Source: Flectonema sp. DT1601
Taxonomy: Eukaryota > Euglenozoa > Diplonemea > Diplonemida > Diplonemidae
DNA length: 64,000 nt
Assembly: GCA_964019425.1 (NCBI GenBank)
Contig: OZ025856.1
Location: 558,001-622,000, forward strand
Reading direction: 5' to 3'
Below the pieces are notes generated by a model. That model was not told where the DNA came from. It saw nothing but the letters and a program-made list of their open reading frames with translations, and ran no database searches. A program made the translations under genes and the position numbers. This document shows positions 10,938-21,452 of this stretch, piece after piece (position 1 is the first letter of the stretch; every line of letters starts with the position of its first letter).

Positions 10938-11549
10938 ATGGGTTTCGATTTCCGTATTCGTGTGTCAGAGGCTGAGGGTGACTTCAAAGTATCAGATCTC
11001 TACACAGCGGTCAGATGTGAAGGTGTTACTAAGTACACGTCAGAGTTTGAGGAAGACAATTACAACGATTGGATTGAATTCGGAGAGCCGGAAGTCGATG
11101 GCGATTTCAAAGTAAAAATATCAATCGGAAGTAAAGAAGACGGTGTCTCCAGAGGAAGTGCAAACCTTCGCTTCGAAGGAAACATTGTTGACGGCTGCAG
11201 GTGGGTCACTTTGAAACCTCCGAGCGCGTTTAAAGATTCCTCTGATTTCACAGAAAAACGTGTGAAGCTGGCCTGGGAATTCCACAGACCTGATCCAATC
11301 GCAGGAGGTATTCTACTCGCTGCAGCATTTGTTGGATTGATGGTGTTCTTAACGTTTGCTTCTACTAACTTAGGAATGGCATTCCTTGGATTAGTTCTTA
11401 CTTGTTACGTTGCATACCTCTCCCTTCCGTCGTATCAAAAACAGAAGGAAACCAAACCTCGTATGAAGAGAACTAAATCCAGAGTTGTCGCAACACACAA
11501 ACTCTCTGAGTCTGGTAGCAGTTCCGGAAGCAGTCGGAAACTCAGGTAG
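10938..11549 (+). CDS. Hypothetical protein with two membrane segments, 203 aa
   Basis: The first ATG after the acceptor gives 203 aa, beginning MGFDFRIRVSEAEG. The first ~110 residues are polar and acidic with a beta-rich look. Two hydrophobic segments follow, near residues 120-140 (AGGILLAAAFVGLMVFLTFA) and 145-163 (GMAFLGLVLTCYVAYLSL). The last ~40 residues are basic and Ser-rich (KETKPRMKRTKSR, then SSSGSSRK). This looks like a hairpin-anchored membrane protein with both ends on the same side. I do not recognise the family. The open frame extends upstream only without an ATG. Confidence 0.65.
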   Translation: MGFDFRIRVSEAEGDFKVSDLYTAVRCEGVTKYTSEFEEDNYNDWIEFGEPEVDGDFKVKISIGSKEDGVSRGSANLRFEGNIVDGCRWVTLKPPSAFKDSSDFTEKRVKLAWEFHRPDPIAGGILLAAAFVGLMVFLTFASTNLGMAFLGLVLTCYVAYLSLPSYQKQKETKPRMKRTKSRVVATHKLSESGSSSGSSRKLR

Positions 11550-14500
11550 TAATCTCTCTGGTTTATTATTGAGAAGCGAGACTACTGGATCGACGTTAAG
11601 ATAAGGTCCGACTTGACCAAGACGGCTGCACCCTCCCCGTTGAATGTGGGAGGCAATGTCAGTATTAAAATGTATTATTTTTATTATTCTCATTCTGTTT
11701 ATGAGGTGTCGACCGACTAACCGATCTGCTTTAAAAAAGAAAAAAAAGGAAAAAAACTGTTCTCCTACTGAAACTGGAATTGGAGAACCTTTTAGTAGAT
11801 GGTGACTTTTTAATTTTTATTTTACTCTCCGTGAGGATGGAAGTATTTGTTTATCTGCGTCTTCCAAACAGATTATTCATAATAAATTAACTTCTTTCCT
11901 TGTCGGGGGGAGCCAGAGGAGTGATGATGGCTTTTTCTGGTTGAAAAAAAAAAAAAAAAGGAAATGTATTTTTCACAAAATAACACTTATCAACAAACTT
12001 AACATTGGAAGTAGGCAAACTTCTTCTGCGATGCCTGTTAAGCTTGGATAAGCAAAAGAAAAAGAAAAAAAAAAAAAAAAGTAGAAAAGGTAGAAAACAC
12101 TAATATTCCTATTTCGCGTTGTTTTGACATTTTCCTCAAGTTGCTTACCTTTTTTTTTTTTCAAGAAAAAAAAAAAGAAACACAAAAGTAACGATAGTTA
12201 CTACCCCCTGTTATATTAATACTGTTTTTACGAAATAGAAAACATGCAGAAAGAGATGTCAAAAAATAAAGAATAAATAATTATAACAAATACAGCAATA
12301 TTTGCGGCATGAGTGCCCAAAACATTTTTGAAAACGCAAAAAAAAAAGTAAAAAGCGTGAGAATTCTTTTCTTTCCTCTCGTCTTATTTGCATTTGCATT
12401 TGCTTTTTTTCCCCCCTTCTTTTTTTTTTCTTCTCTTTTTTTTCTAACACTTTTCCCTTTCTACAGGACTTTTGTCCATCAATATTATTTTATTTTCATT
12501 TTGTTTAGTGAACAACAACAAAAAAAAGAAAGAAAAGAAGAAAAGAAATTTCTGTTCAGGTTTCAACTTAGTTTTTTTGGGTTTCGTTGCAAACTTTTTG
12601 AGTATTAAGAACAACAAAAAGAAGAAAAAACAAGGGGTGTGTGTGTGGGGAAAAAAAAAAAAAAAAAAAAAACATTTCACACAAATAGAATAGCTATGCT
12701 CATTGGCAAGCGGGAAACACGTTTTACGAAGCCTCTTCTCTGACTCCCAAAGACATGCAAAAAACACAAAAAATCCAATCTGTAAGGTCTAGGTAAGTTA
12801 TTGTGTGTAAAAAGTATTTTCCCCCTCTTTTTTTCTCTCGCTAAAGCAACGTTGGAATTGGTAACTATTCACATGTACGAGTATTTTCATATAAAGTGAG
12901 GTTTTCTCTCGAAAGTTGAGGTAAAAATATTTTCTCAAAAAAAAGCGCTGAATTTTTAATTGCCAGTTAGTTAGAGTTGTCACTTTGGGTTCTCGTTCTT
13001 ATTACGTTGTCTTTCTGTGGGAATCTTTCTTAAATCGCTTCCTCTTCCTTTTTATTTTTTATAATTGGGGAAACAATTTAAGAAGAAAAAAAAAAAAAAA
13101 TAATGCTCGATATTCGGTGTACCTTACTTTTTGATTGGTGTCAATGAGCAACCTTGCTGTTGTTTTATTTTGTTCTTTTTTGGTTTGAAAAAAAAAAAAA
13201 AAAAATAAAAATGAATGAAACAAGCGAATATGATGTGCTTGAAGAGTACGTTGGCAGTCGGTATTAACTCTTGATTTAAATTGTGTTGAACCACTTGCCT
13301 TACTTACGGATAAGATCATTACGCTAAACCCCATACATATTACATAAAAGTACCCCCCTTGCGATGTGTGCGACATGAAGCACGTGTTGTTAGTCAAGAT
13401 GGACTTTTTTTTTCTTTCATTTTTTGACTATGAGTTGGTTATATACCAATTTTTTTTTTCTTTTTTTTTTTAAAATTCTTATTATTTTTTGAAAATATTT
13501 ATAATATTTAATCCCCCACTCCAAAACCCAGTAATTTTCTCGAAAAAAAAAAAAAAAAAAACACGAAATTTAGGTAAGAAATTCCCTCCCATAACCATTA
13601 ATTCCCTGTTGGTTTTCAACGCTGGCTATTCGGATTTATTCCCATTTTTAATTTTATTATTATTTTTTTTTTTTTTTGTATGTTATTTGAGCGACAGCAT
13701 TTAAAAAAAAAAAAAAAAACTGATTTGATGTGCTTTTTGGATTTCGGTTCTTCACAGTCCCGAATCTTTTTTTTACTAACTAGCTTATTTTTGTTGTTGT
13801 TGTTATTGAACTTAAATAAGCGAATTTTTATTTTATTTTATTTTATTTTGCCTCTGGTTATAGACCATTGATAGCGTTGGTTGTAGACCAAACTGTAGTT
13901 GTACTCTGAATTTCTATTGTCAAACTCAACCCCTCTTTTTTTGAAACTCAACCCCCCCCCTTTTTTTTTTTTTTGAACCAATTTGTTTTTTTTTTGAGTG
14001 TGGTAAACCCCCTCTACCCCTTTTTTGCAGTAGAAAAAAAACTGAAATATATGTCGTCTTTGGAATCAATTCATAATGCTTAGTCTCCCTCAAAGTCTAC
14101 GTCGATACTCGGTATCTATATGGGTAAGGAACCCGTGGCTGTTTTTTCTTCTTCTTTCTTCTTGTCTTTTCATCAAAGTGGTGCTTGTATCTTGTCATTG
14201 TTATTTTTTCTATTGGAGACTAGAAGGGAAAAAAAAAAAAAAAATTTTTAAATAAATAACCTGCTCTTTACCCTTATTTTATGCTTACAGCAATTTTCCA
14301 AACTAACCTTTTCTTAATGGAAAAATACCTCCCTCTCTCTCCGACGGTGACCTTTTGTTTGTCTCCTGTTCTCCTTAATTCCCCTCCCCTTTTTTTAATA
14401 AAAAAAATATATATAAATGTACAACCCTTATTTTTTTGTCGTTAATGAATCGTTGCAGTAAGACTGCTTCAAGATTTCTTTTTCTTGTTGGTGTTAGGAT

Positions 14501-15252
14501 GTTGGTAAACACATTCTCTTCCGAACCGCCAAATGAAAACAGAAAAGAGAAGCATTGTTACGGAGGCAAATAATAGGAAATAACATACATAAACGGAAAC
14601 TATAAAGGAAAAAAAAAAAAAAAAAAACTGTCTTCTTCTTCTTCTTCTTCTTAGTAGCATGTCTGTCAGTTTTCCCCTCCCGCTCTTGGAAAAACAAAAT
14701 TAATAATAACATATTGTTCGTTTTAACTTCTAACAGAAACTGTTGTAGAGTTTTGTATGCTAGGAAAGAAAAAAATCCTGAATGTGTCACCTTCACGACA
14801 TAACAGTGAAGTTGAAGTTTGTTAATGGTGAGTTACACTGGGGATTGTGGTATTTCTTAGGATTTTATATTATATTCCTCGTTATTAAATAATACTACAG
14901 CAGTTGCTCTTCGGAAACCCCCGCCACCCACCCCCCCCTCCCGTAAGGTAAGTAACATCTAATTTCTTCATCCTCGTCATTTCTTTTTGTAAACTCTTGC
15001 TGGCCATTCCATAGCAGTCAGTGCGATAAATCGCAACCGCTACCTTCAACGAGAACCCTCTTTATCATGTCGACAACTACATTAATAAACACGTCGGTGA
15101 TAAAGGAATGCAAGCAATACCTATTATTTTCGATTTTTTGTTTACGCAAGAAGCCAATTCTTAAGCTATCGTTTTCTTTTTTCTTTTCTGTTAAGTAGTT
15201 TTAATCCATACTGCTTTTCAAGGTTTTTAATTTTTATTTATTTTTCTCGATT
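11550..15252. other. 3.7-kb spacer without recognisable genes
   Basis: Rich in A and T runs of 10-20 bases, with a CTT/AAG microsatellite near 14630-14653 and a TTTTA microsatellite near 13830-13850. All frames are short or dominated by Phe/Lys runs. It may hold UTRs of the flanking genes. I see no RNA gene in it. Confidence 0.55.
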
Positions 15253-15350
15253 AAAAAAAAAAGGGAAAACCCCTAATTCCACAAAAATAGTTTGCGAAAT
15301 CGCCAACTCATCACAAAAATTTTAACCGCTCGAAACAACCCAACATGACG
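15253..15350 (-). repeat. SINE-like short interspersed repeat, copy 3 (minus)
   Basis: On the minus strand it contains gagttggcgatttcgcaaac, then ggaattaggggttttccc and an A-rich tail. It is the best match to the copy at 24010-24119, sharing the stretch gagttggcgatttcgcaaac exactly. It lies directly beside the 5' end of the LINE. Confidence 0.6.
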
Positions 15351-15360
15351 GGAATATTTT

Positions 15361-15412
15361 CAGTACTTTCTGTACTTTCTGTACTTTCTGTACTTTCTGT
15401 ACTTCTGTACTT
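15361..15412. repeat. 9-bp tandem repeat at the LINE 5' end
   Basis: Unit tactttctg, about five copies, the last shortened. On the minus strand it reads as a Lys-Tyr-Arg repeat, which is not a gene. It either belongs to the LINE 5' UTR or marks the insertion site. Confidence 0.75.
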
Positions 15413-15483
15413 TATTGTGATTTCCTACCATTACCTGGTGAGAGTCGATTTTGTGCGGGTTTTCTGACAGACATAAAACTATA

Positions 15484-16908
15484 ATGAGCAGTTGTAAGGA
15501 GCTGCTTTTGGATGTGATGCGGCTAGTACAAGAAGTGGAGAAAGGACTAGCAGGAGAAGAAAAGAGAAGGAGGGTTTTGACTCTCACGATGAGAGTGCTG
15601 GAGCAGCTGACGGAGGACTCCGGAGAGAAACAAGGAGAGTCGTCAAAGAGAAAGACGACAGAGCAAGAGAGGAAGGGGAAGGAGTCCGGGGGACAACGAC
15701 AGGAAGCGGCGAACACGGTGAGGGATGGAAATGATGGAGGCCCGACACCAACTACCAACAACAAGAAACCCACTCTGCCAGAGTGGTACATTCACGCAGC
15801 GTGGGCTAAAGCAACACCTACGCTTAAATTCTCAGAAGCAATCGATGCCTCCAAAAACAACGCGGACGGACTCGTGCTCATCAGCTCAAAGGCTGATTAT
15901 GAAGCACTGAAGCAAACACGAACGAAGGGCGACTGGACTGCCATCTCAAAGTCTAAACTGTTTAAAACAACAGTCCCAGTCGCACTTCCAGTCGTAAAGA
16001 AGTGCGGAACCTGCGTCATTCGTAGGGTATTTGTCACCCCGATTTGTGGCAAAGATTTCACTGCCGCAAGAGAAGACGCCATCGAGCCACCACAGCCAGA
16101 CCCAGTTCTATTCGTACAAGACTGGAGTAAATCAGCAGAGAGCACTCTCACCACTAAGGTGAAAGAATTAATTAAAAAGTGGGAGCTGAAGACATCGCCC
16201 TTCGGATTTAAAAAATGCGATATGCACACATCAATGGCGATCCGTGTGCCAAACTTCAGAATTTCTGAAATTCTGGAATACAACAACAGCGACACCTCCA
16301 GTGAGAAGAGAGATCTATTCATCAGAAACCCATCTTGGTCTAATGGCCAAGACTCTTGGAACACAGTTCAGTTCGTTAAGGACTTGGGCTTCAAAGCGGT
16401 GCTGGGCAAACTTTCAGTTCTTTCAGCAATCAAAGGTAGCTTCTACATCACGAAGTTCCGAGAGTGCTTTGGGCTGAAAGTTCAACCCGGGTTTACTCAA
16501 AAAGTGAGAGAATCACTCGGGGATTCTCTGAAACCCGCACTGCCGACTGGTCAGCGTTTTATAATTAAATCACTGGCTATTAAGAAGTTCACGACGCAAC
16601 AGATCAGCGATCACCTGTTGCACGCATACAAGTGGAGTCACACAATTGTGGCTAGTTTTCATAAGGGAGGCAACAAAACGTTAATTGCAATCTCTGAATC
16701 GGTTCCATCACCAAGCTTCGTCGACATGGGTAAAGATGCGTACCTTGTAATCAACATGGAAACTAAAAGAGAAAAGCCGGTCAAATTGGGGCCGACCTTC
16801 AACCCGGGCAAGGGTCCAGTTATATCTGGTGATCTGAAGCGACACTGTGCTGAAGAACCAACCGATACTACTGAAACGACTGATGTGGAAATGGATAATT
16901 CAAACTGA
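15484..16908 (+). CDS. LINE ORF1 protein, 474 aa
   Basis: The first ATG is 15484. The first ~90 residues are highly charged and probably coiled-coil (EKRRRVLTLTMRVLEQL, then a Lys/Glu-rich stretch). The rest is an unrecognised folded region with two basic patches near KKWELKTSPFGFKKCD and RFIIKSLAIKKF. No CCHC zinc knuckle or RRM is evident. By position it is the nucleic-acid-binding ORF1 of the element; that role is inferred. It ends in TGA at 16906-16908, and the frame stays open beyond this stop straight into ORF2. Confidence 0.75.
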   Translation: MSSCKELLLDVMRLVQEVEKGLAGEEKRRRVLTLTMRVLEQLTEDSGEKQGESSKRKTTEQERKGKESGGQRQEAANTVRDGNDGGPTPTTNNKKPTLPEWYIHAAWAKATPTLKFSEAIDASKNNADGLVLISSKADYEALKQTRTKGDWTAISKSKLFKTTVPVALPVVKKCGTCVIRRVFVTPICGKDFTAAREDAIEPPQPDPVLFVQDWSKSAESTLTTKVKELIKKWELKTSPFGFKKCDMHTSMAIRVPNFRISEILEYNNSDTSSEKRDLFIRNPSWSNGQDSWNTVQFVKDLGFKAVLGKLSVLSAIKGSFYITKFRECFGLKVQPGFTQKVRESLGDSLKPALPTGQRFIIKSLAIKKFTTQQISDHLLHAYKWSHTIVASFHKGGNKTLIAISESVPSPSFVDMGKDAYLVINMETKREKPVKLGPTFNPGKGPVISGDLKRHCAEEPTDTTETTDVEMDNSN

Positions 16909-16914
16909 CTTGAC
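16906..16914 (+). promoter_or_regulatory. Possible leaky UGA stop between LINE ORF1 and ORF2
   Basis: The junction reads aac TGA ctt gac. UGA followed by C is the leakiest stop context known in eukaryotes. The frame continues with no further stop into the 2A motif and ORF2. No ATG occurs in that frame before 17275, inside the endonuclease domain. Together these suggest read-through, though re-initiation at a non-ATG codon is also possible. Confidence 0.5.
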
Positions 16915-19900
16915 AAACGAACACCGTCAACTTCAAATCCTAAAAATGACTCACATCATAGTAAAGTTCTGGTGAAGCCGACTACTGTAACAGCACCGAC
17001 TATCTCTCAAACTGAAAAAGAACTGACCCGAAGTTTATTACTGCTGGCAGGCGACGTTGAACGCAACCCTGGACCTGAAAATTCGTTACTCTCAGTGTTG
17101 AGCTGGAACTGTAGATCGATAAGTCAGAAGGGGTCTTATATTCAAAGACTCCTTTCTCACTACTCGCCGGATGTACTGTGCTTACAGGAAACCTGGTCGA
17201 AGGAACACATTTCGCACCCTGGCTATTATACATATAGGAAGGACAGAAATACAAAAGGTGGTGGCATTATAATAATGGCAAAGAGATGCTTCTCACAAGG
17301 AATCAGTGATGAAGAATTGTTTTCGAGAACAAGCGGTATCGAAGCTATGATGCTGAATGTTGGTGGTGTCAATGTTATTAACGTTTACGCTCCCCCTGGG
17401 TGTATCATTAGAGAAGATGATCTTCCGATCACAACGAAGTCTATTATTGCGGGCGACTTCAACGCGCACAACCTCGTCTGGTCTACCAGGACAACCAAAT
17501 CTGGTAAAGAATTATTTAATTGGGCGGATCGCAATGACGTTCTCGTAGCAAACAGACCTGGTCAAATAACTCGGCCCAAACACGACATTCCTGGCGGTGG
17601 TACCTCACCTGACGTTATATTCTTCAAAGGATCAATTGTATTAGAAGAATTTTCAATCATAAATGAAGACAGTAAACATAACTCGGATCATCGACCGCTA
17701 CTCGCTATCTTCGACACAATGGCTCACCTCTCTCAAGCAACAGTTGGAGCAAGGAAACGAACTGTCTGGGATTTCAAATCTACAAACTGGAGTGCTTTCA
17801 GACAGCAACTTGATAGAAGAATTGATAGGGCTAAGTTCTCGGATGATGCCACTGGTAATGTTGGATTATTAAATAACATAATACATGAAGTAGCTGCGAG
17901 GAACGTGCGGAGGAGAATCTTATTTAAGGGCAAGCGCCGACGTAAGTGGAAGATCTCTTCACCGGAATCTCTAAAATCAAAAGGCAGTCACCTGAAAGAC
18001 CAACTGAAGAAGGGGAACAACTTTAACTTCGCCTTCAAGAAGATTAAAGAACTCCAACAGGACGCTGGTAAGGACATCAGCGTATCAAATATATCTGAGA
18101 ACGATCTACCTGCAGCATTTCTGGACCTCTTTGTGGCCGATGGGGATGCTGCTAAACTCGAAGCCCCTTCATTGAAGAAAGAAGACTTGGAATTGGACAT
18201 CTGTTGTGACTTCACAGATACCGAGATATCAGCAGCAATTAAAAACCTGAAGCCTCGCAAAGCAGCAGGCCCTGACGGTATTCACAACGAAATGCTTAAG
18301 AACTTATCTCAGAAGGCAGTTGACTGTTTATTAAAGGTGATCAATTCTTCGTGGAGATCCTCCAATGTTCCATATCTTTGGAAACAGGGGTTAATCAAAC
18401 CGATGTTCAAGTCGGGCAAACCGCGGAACGATATTAAAAGCTACAGACCAATCACACTCACTTCGGTTGTTGGCAAACTGGCTGAGAGGTTGGTGTACGA
18501 CAGGCTCATGCATTGGCTTACCGAAAACTCAGCACTCAGTCCGATTCAAGCTGGCTTCAGACGGGGCAGAAATACCTGCGAACAAATCACAATTCTGGTG
18601 GACGCCATGGTAAACAACCACACGAAGGGGAGGAGGTCAGTCTTCTTGTCATTCGATTTCACAGCAGCCTTCGATAGGATTAACCATCGAATTTTACTTT
18701 CAAAACTACAAAGAATGGGCATCCCAACCTTCATCGTTCGATGGATAACGGACTTTCTCACCAATAGGAAGGTCAGAGTTGATGCAAATGGACATTTCAG
18801 TAAGTTTCGTACGCTGTCAAAAGGAGTGCCTCAAGGATCAATCTTAGGCCCACTACTCTATTTAATATATGTTGACGATCTGTGTAAGATTCTCTCACAA
18901 GAGAAGGAAACGACTTTGACCGCACTGTATGCAGACGACACCGCTTGTGCAGTATTTGGCTCGACCATGGACGAAGCAATCTCAAACGCTCAACGAATAC
19001 TTGACATCGTTGACAAGTGGTGCCGTGATAATGACATGGCACTTTCAGTCTCCAAGACTTGCGCTCTGAAAATGGATATTCAATCGAAAGAAGTAACCCT
19101 GACTGATACTAGCGACCGCGAACTCTTATTCTCAAAATCACTGGAAGTACGTTCGTTAGATATTGACTATTTTGATCTAGACAGCGTGATCAACACGACG
19201 ACGACAAGGCCCACTTTACTGAGTGGTGAAACGATCCTCGAAGTAGAGGGGAAACCCATCAGGACTCAACAAGAATTAGAAGATTTACTGATGTTGAACA
19301 TCCACGACGAGATGAATGTCAAAGCGAAAATTAAAATTGCCTTCCTACTGCCGATCACGGACTCAGTGAAATATCTGGGTGTTTACATTGATAACAGGCT
19401 CAGGTTCGATAAACAGTTAGAGAAAATACACGACGAACTGAAGAAAGGGATCTCCCTTCTGCAGTGCCTCCAGCCATATGAATTGGACTACAAGACCCTA
19501 AAGATGGTTAAAAACTTGTACGTGACAGCGAGGATTTCCTATGCACTGGACAGCTTTGGTTGGTTGCTCAACCAGCATAAAACGGATGCTATCGACTTCG
19601 AGATGAGAAAAATAGCGAGACTCGTAACAGGATGCAGCAGATGTACTCCGAGGGAGTTGCTCCTTTGGGAAGCCGACATCTTACCGTTTAAAAGACAAAT
19701 CGAAAAGCAGACTAAAATTGCCTATTTCAGGTACAAAGCCATGACCTGGGTGCCGGACACCAACTCACTCGCATCGCCTCGAAGCTTCTGGGGTGGCCTC
19801 ATTCCCCGTTCTGAAGGTCAACTAGAAAGTGTGGGGATCGTTCAACCTGACTCTATCAAACCTTGGATTGCTTCGGACAATGTTCAAATCAGCAACAGCT

Positions 19901-20889
19901 GCGGTTTTACAAAATCCCCTGATCCCGCAGTGGACAGGGAGAAATTCCTTACCTACGACGCGACACTTCCTCCGGTGGACATGGTGATCAACTGTGACGG
20001 TTCATACTCTTCGAATGCGTCAGGCGCGGCTCTCATTGCTAGGTCACGAGACGGAAAGAAACGTGCTCATGCGACCAGATTAGTGCGTGCGGATTGCAGC
20101 TACAGAACTGAGCAACATGCCTTGAAAAATGCGGCAAACTACTTAAACTGGAAGGTACAGAAAGACGGGCTAACTAAGTCAGTCAGAATCTATACCGACT
20201 CAAAATCATTGTTGGACGAGTTGAAGGGTGGCAGGTGTAAACAGAGAAACACCAGATCCCTCGGCATCCTCGAGAACCTACGGAACTGCGGTATGAAAGT
20301 ACATCTTCAATTCATCCCTTCTCACATGGGGATAGAAGCACACGACGAAGTTGATGAACTTGCTAAGAAATCGGCTCACAACAGATACCTCCCTCAAATC
20401 CCAATCCGAGGATCCTTCTTCTATCACAAATCCCGAGTGAGGAGGGGGATCACGAAGGACATTTGGAACAGAATTGGTTACACTTGCTATAAAAACACCG
20501 TCAAAGGTGCCGCGATAAAATATCCTCCCGACATGAAAAGGAGCGATGAAATCAGAATTGCGAATTTTAGAACGGGGTGTCATCCACTGATGCAAAACTG
20601 GCGGAAAGCCATCATATGTCCATTCTGCCATAGCGCTCCATCCAACCAACTCCACCTACTCGTAGGCTGTCCATCACAGAAACTCGATGCAGCCAGATAT
20701 GAAATCCTTGGCTTTTCTACATTGACAGGCAAATGGGACCGATCAAGTGATCTAATCCTCATCAACGGCATTCCTGCCAGTCTTGGCTCAATCTTTGCCA
20801 CCAGCTGGCTTCCTTCAGTAGCGATGTTGATCAGGTGGATGGAACAAGCATCCAACCTGAGACTTTGGAATTGTGTAGGTGACACGTAG
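16909..20889 (+). CDS. LINE ORF2: 2A, endonuclease, reverse transcriptase, RNase H, zinc finger
   Basis: The open frame after the UGA encodes, in order: a 55-residue leader ending in the 2A motif GDVERNPGP (17050-17076); an APE endonuclease (WNCRS, LQETW, GDFNAH, SDHRPL; about 17095-17710); reverse transcriptase (AAGPDGIHNEML, QAGFRRGRNTCEQ, FDFTAAFDRINH, GVPQGSILGPLLY, YADD at 18928-18939); RNase H (NCDGSY, TEQHAL, YTDSKSL, DEVDELAKK; about 19980-20390); and a C-terminal zinc finger (CPFCH, then H and C; about 20617-20670). All expected catalytic residues are visible. The first ATG (17275) lies after the endonuclease's WN and QE motifs, so ATG initiation would give a crippled enzyme. A GTG start at 16972 is possible but has no support. 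Confidence 0.85.
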   Translation, partial: LDKRTPSTSNPKNDSHHSKVLVKPTTVTAPTISQTEKELTRSLLLLAGDVERNPGPENSLLSVLSWNCRSISQKGSYIQRLLSHYSPDVLCLQETWSKEHISHPGYYTYRKDRNTKGGGIIIMAKRCFSQGISDEELFSRTSGIEAMMLNVGGVNVINVYAPPGCIIREDDLPITTKSIIAGDFNAHNLVWSTRTTKSGKELFNWADRNDVLVANRPGQITRPKHDIPGGGTSPDVIFFKGSIVLEEFSIINEDSKHNSDHRPLLAIFDTMAHLSQATVGARKRTVWDFKSTNWSAFRQQLDRRIDRAKFSDDATGNVGLLNNIIHEVAARNVRRRILFKGKRRRKWKISSPESLKSKGSHLKDQLKKGNNFNFAFKKIKELQQDAGKDISVSNISENDLPAAFLDLFVADGDAAKLEAPSLKKEDLELDICCDFTDTEISAAIKNLKPRKAAGPDGIHNEMLKNLSQKAVDCLLKVINSSWRSSNVPYLWKQGLIKPMFKSGKPRNDIKSYRPITLTSVVGKLAERLVYDRLMHWLTENSALSPIQAGFRRGRNTCEQITILVDAMVNNHTKGRRSVFLSFDFTAAFDRINHRILLSKLQRMGIPTFIVRWITDFLTNRKVRVDANGHFSKFRTLSKGVPQGSILGPLLYLIYVDDLCKILSQEKETTLTALYADDTACAVFGSTMDEAISNAQRILDIVDKWCRDNDMALSVSKTCALKMDIQSKEVTLTDTSDRELLFSKSLEVRSLDIDYFDLDSVINTTTTRPTLLSGETILEVEGKPIRTQQELEDLLMLNIHDEMNVKAKIKIAFLLPITDSVKYLGVYIDNRLRFDKQLEKIHDELKKGISLLQCLQPYELDYKTLKMVKNLYVTARISYALDSFGWLLNQHKTDAIDFEMRKIARLVTGCSRCTPRELLLWEADILPFKRQIEKQTKIAYFRYKAMTWVPDTNSLASPRSFWGGLIPRSEGQLESVGIVQPDSIKPWIASDNVQISNSCGFTKSPDPAVDREKFLTYDATLPPVDMVINCDGSYSSNASGAALIARSRDGKKRAHATRLVRADCSYRTEQHALKNAANYLNWKVQKDGLTKSVRIYTDSKSLLDELKGGRCKQRNTRSLGILENLRNCGMKVHLQFIPSHMGIEAHDEVDELAKKSAHNRYLPQIPIRGSFFYHKSRVRRGITKDIWNRIGYTCYKNTVKGAAIKYPPDMKRSDEIRIANFRTGCHPLMQNWRKAIICPFCHSAPSNQLHLLVGCPSQKLDAARYEILGFSTLTGKWDRSSDLILINGIPASLGSIFATSWLPSVAMLIRWMEQASNLRLWNCVGDT
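17050..17076 (+). other. 2A ribosome-skipping motif in LINE ORF2
   Basis: Encodes GDVERNPGP, fitting the DxExNPGP consensus. A hydrophobic run (SLLLLA) precedes it, as in working 2A sequences. 2A motifs at the N-terminus are known from L1Tc and ingi elements. Skipping between the final Gly and Pro would release the endonuclease-RT protein from whatever is translated upstream. Confidence 0.8.
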
Positions 20890-21376
20890 TCGCCATTTAA
20901 GTGTTTTATCAATATTTAGTATTTTCATCATTATCAATCATCTCCTGGTTGGGTAACTGCACATCACCTTCGGTGTTGTCTCAGTGTCCCTTCCAATACT
21001 CCTTTCTCCTTCTTCTCCTATTCTCCTTATAAATTTCTCTTGAGGGCAGGCCTTCGGGCTGTTCAAGTGGTCTTTGACCACCGCTCTAGTTATATGCTCG
21101 ATTCTTTGTTTTTCCTTATCGATGGTAGGAATGGTAACCGAATTAGCTTCGTGTGTCCAATTTCAAGGACGCGTGACCACTTATTTTTCCGTTGCCGCTC
21201 TTCTTACGTCCTCAGGCGGAGCCTACCTATGTTTCCCGTGTTTTCCAATTTGTCAGACTTAAACCAAAAGAAAGTATAAAAGAAAGACAAAACAAAGAAG
21301 TGAAAAGAACAAAAACAAAGAGTCTGGAAGCACAAACGAGTGTAACCAAAAAAAAAAAAAAAATTTCAGAATTTTC

Positions 21377-21452
21377 GGAGCTCCGGTGGTTTATTGGTTA
21401 TGACCGCCGAATCATGACCCGGAGGTCTCGGGTTCGAACCCCGTGACATCCT
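21377..21452 (+). tRNA. tRNA-like sequence, probably degenerate
   Basis: A B-box and T-arm-like segment (ctcgggttcgaaccccg) precedes gacatcc and a T6 run, as in a Pol III gene. An A-box-like segment (tggtttattgg) and a D stem (ggtt/gacc) can be drawn. The acceptor pairs only 5 of 7 and the anticodon arm does not fold well; a CAT triplet lies where an anticodon might be. It starts 15 bases after the LINE A tail. It may be a decayed tRNA gene or a tRNA-derived SINE head. Confidence 0.35.

Larger units (their letters stand above)
15361..21362 (+). mobile_element. Ingi/L1Tc-like non-LTR retrotransposon, apparently full length
   Basis: A ~6-kb LINE with ORF1 (15484-16908), ORF2 (16909-20889), a ~460-base 3' UTR and an A tail (about 21348-21362). 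ORF2 carries a 2A motif, an APE-type endonuclease, reverse transcriptase, RNase H and a C-terminal zinc finger, the domain set of the Ingi clade of trypanosome LINEs. All catalytic motifs I can check are present and neither ORF is broken internally, so it looks recent. The 5' boundary is approximate. A short possible target-site match (tttcag) occurs at both ends, 15356-15361 and just after the A tail. Base composition is more balanced than the flanks. Confidence 0.85.

Noticed and set aside
15360-15791. 143-codon minus-strand ORF with a Lys-Tyr-Arg repeat
   Set aside because: It is antisense to the LINE ORF1, and the repeat comes from the 9-bp tandem unit.
15484-20889. Reassigned UGA (sense codon) genetic code explaining the ORF1-ORF2 join
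   Set aside because: The secreted-protein copies use TGA and TAA interchangeably at the same position, and several other genes end in TGA, so UGA is a stop here.
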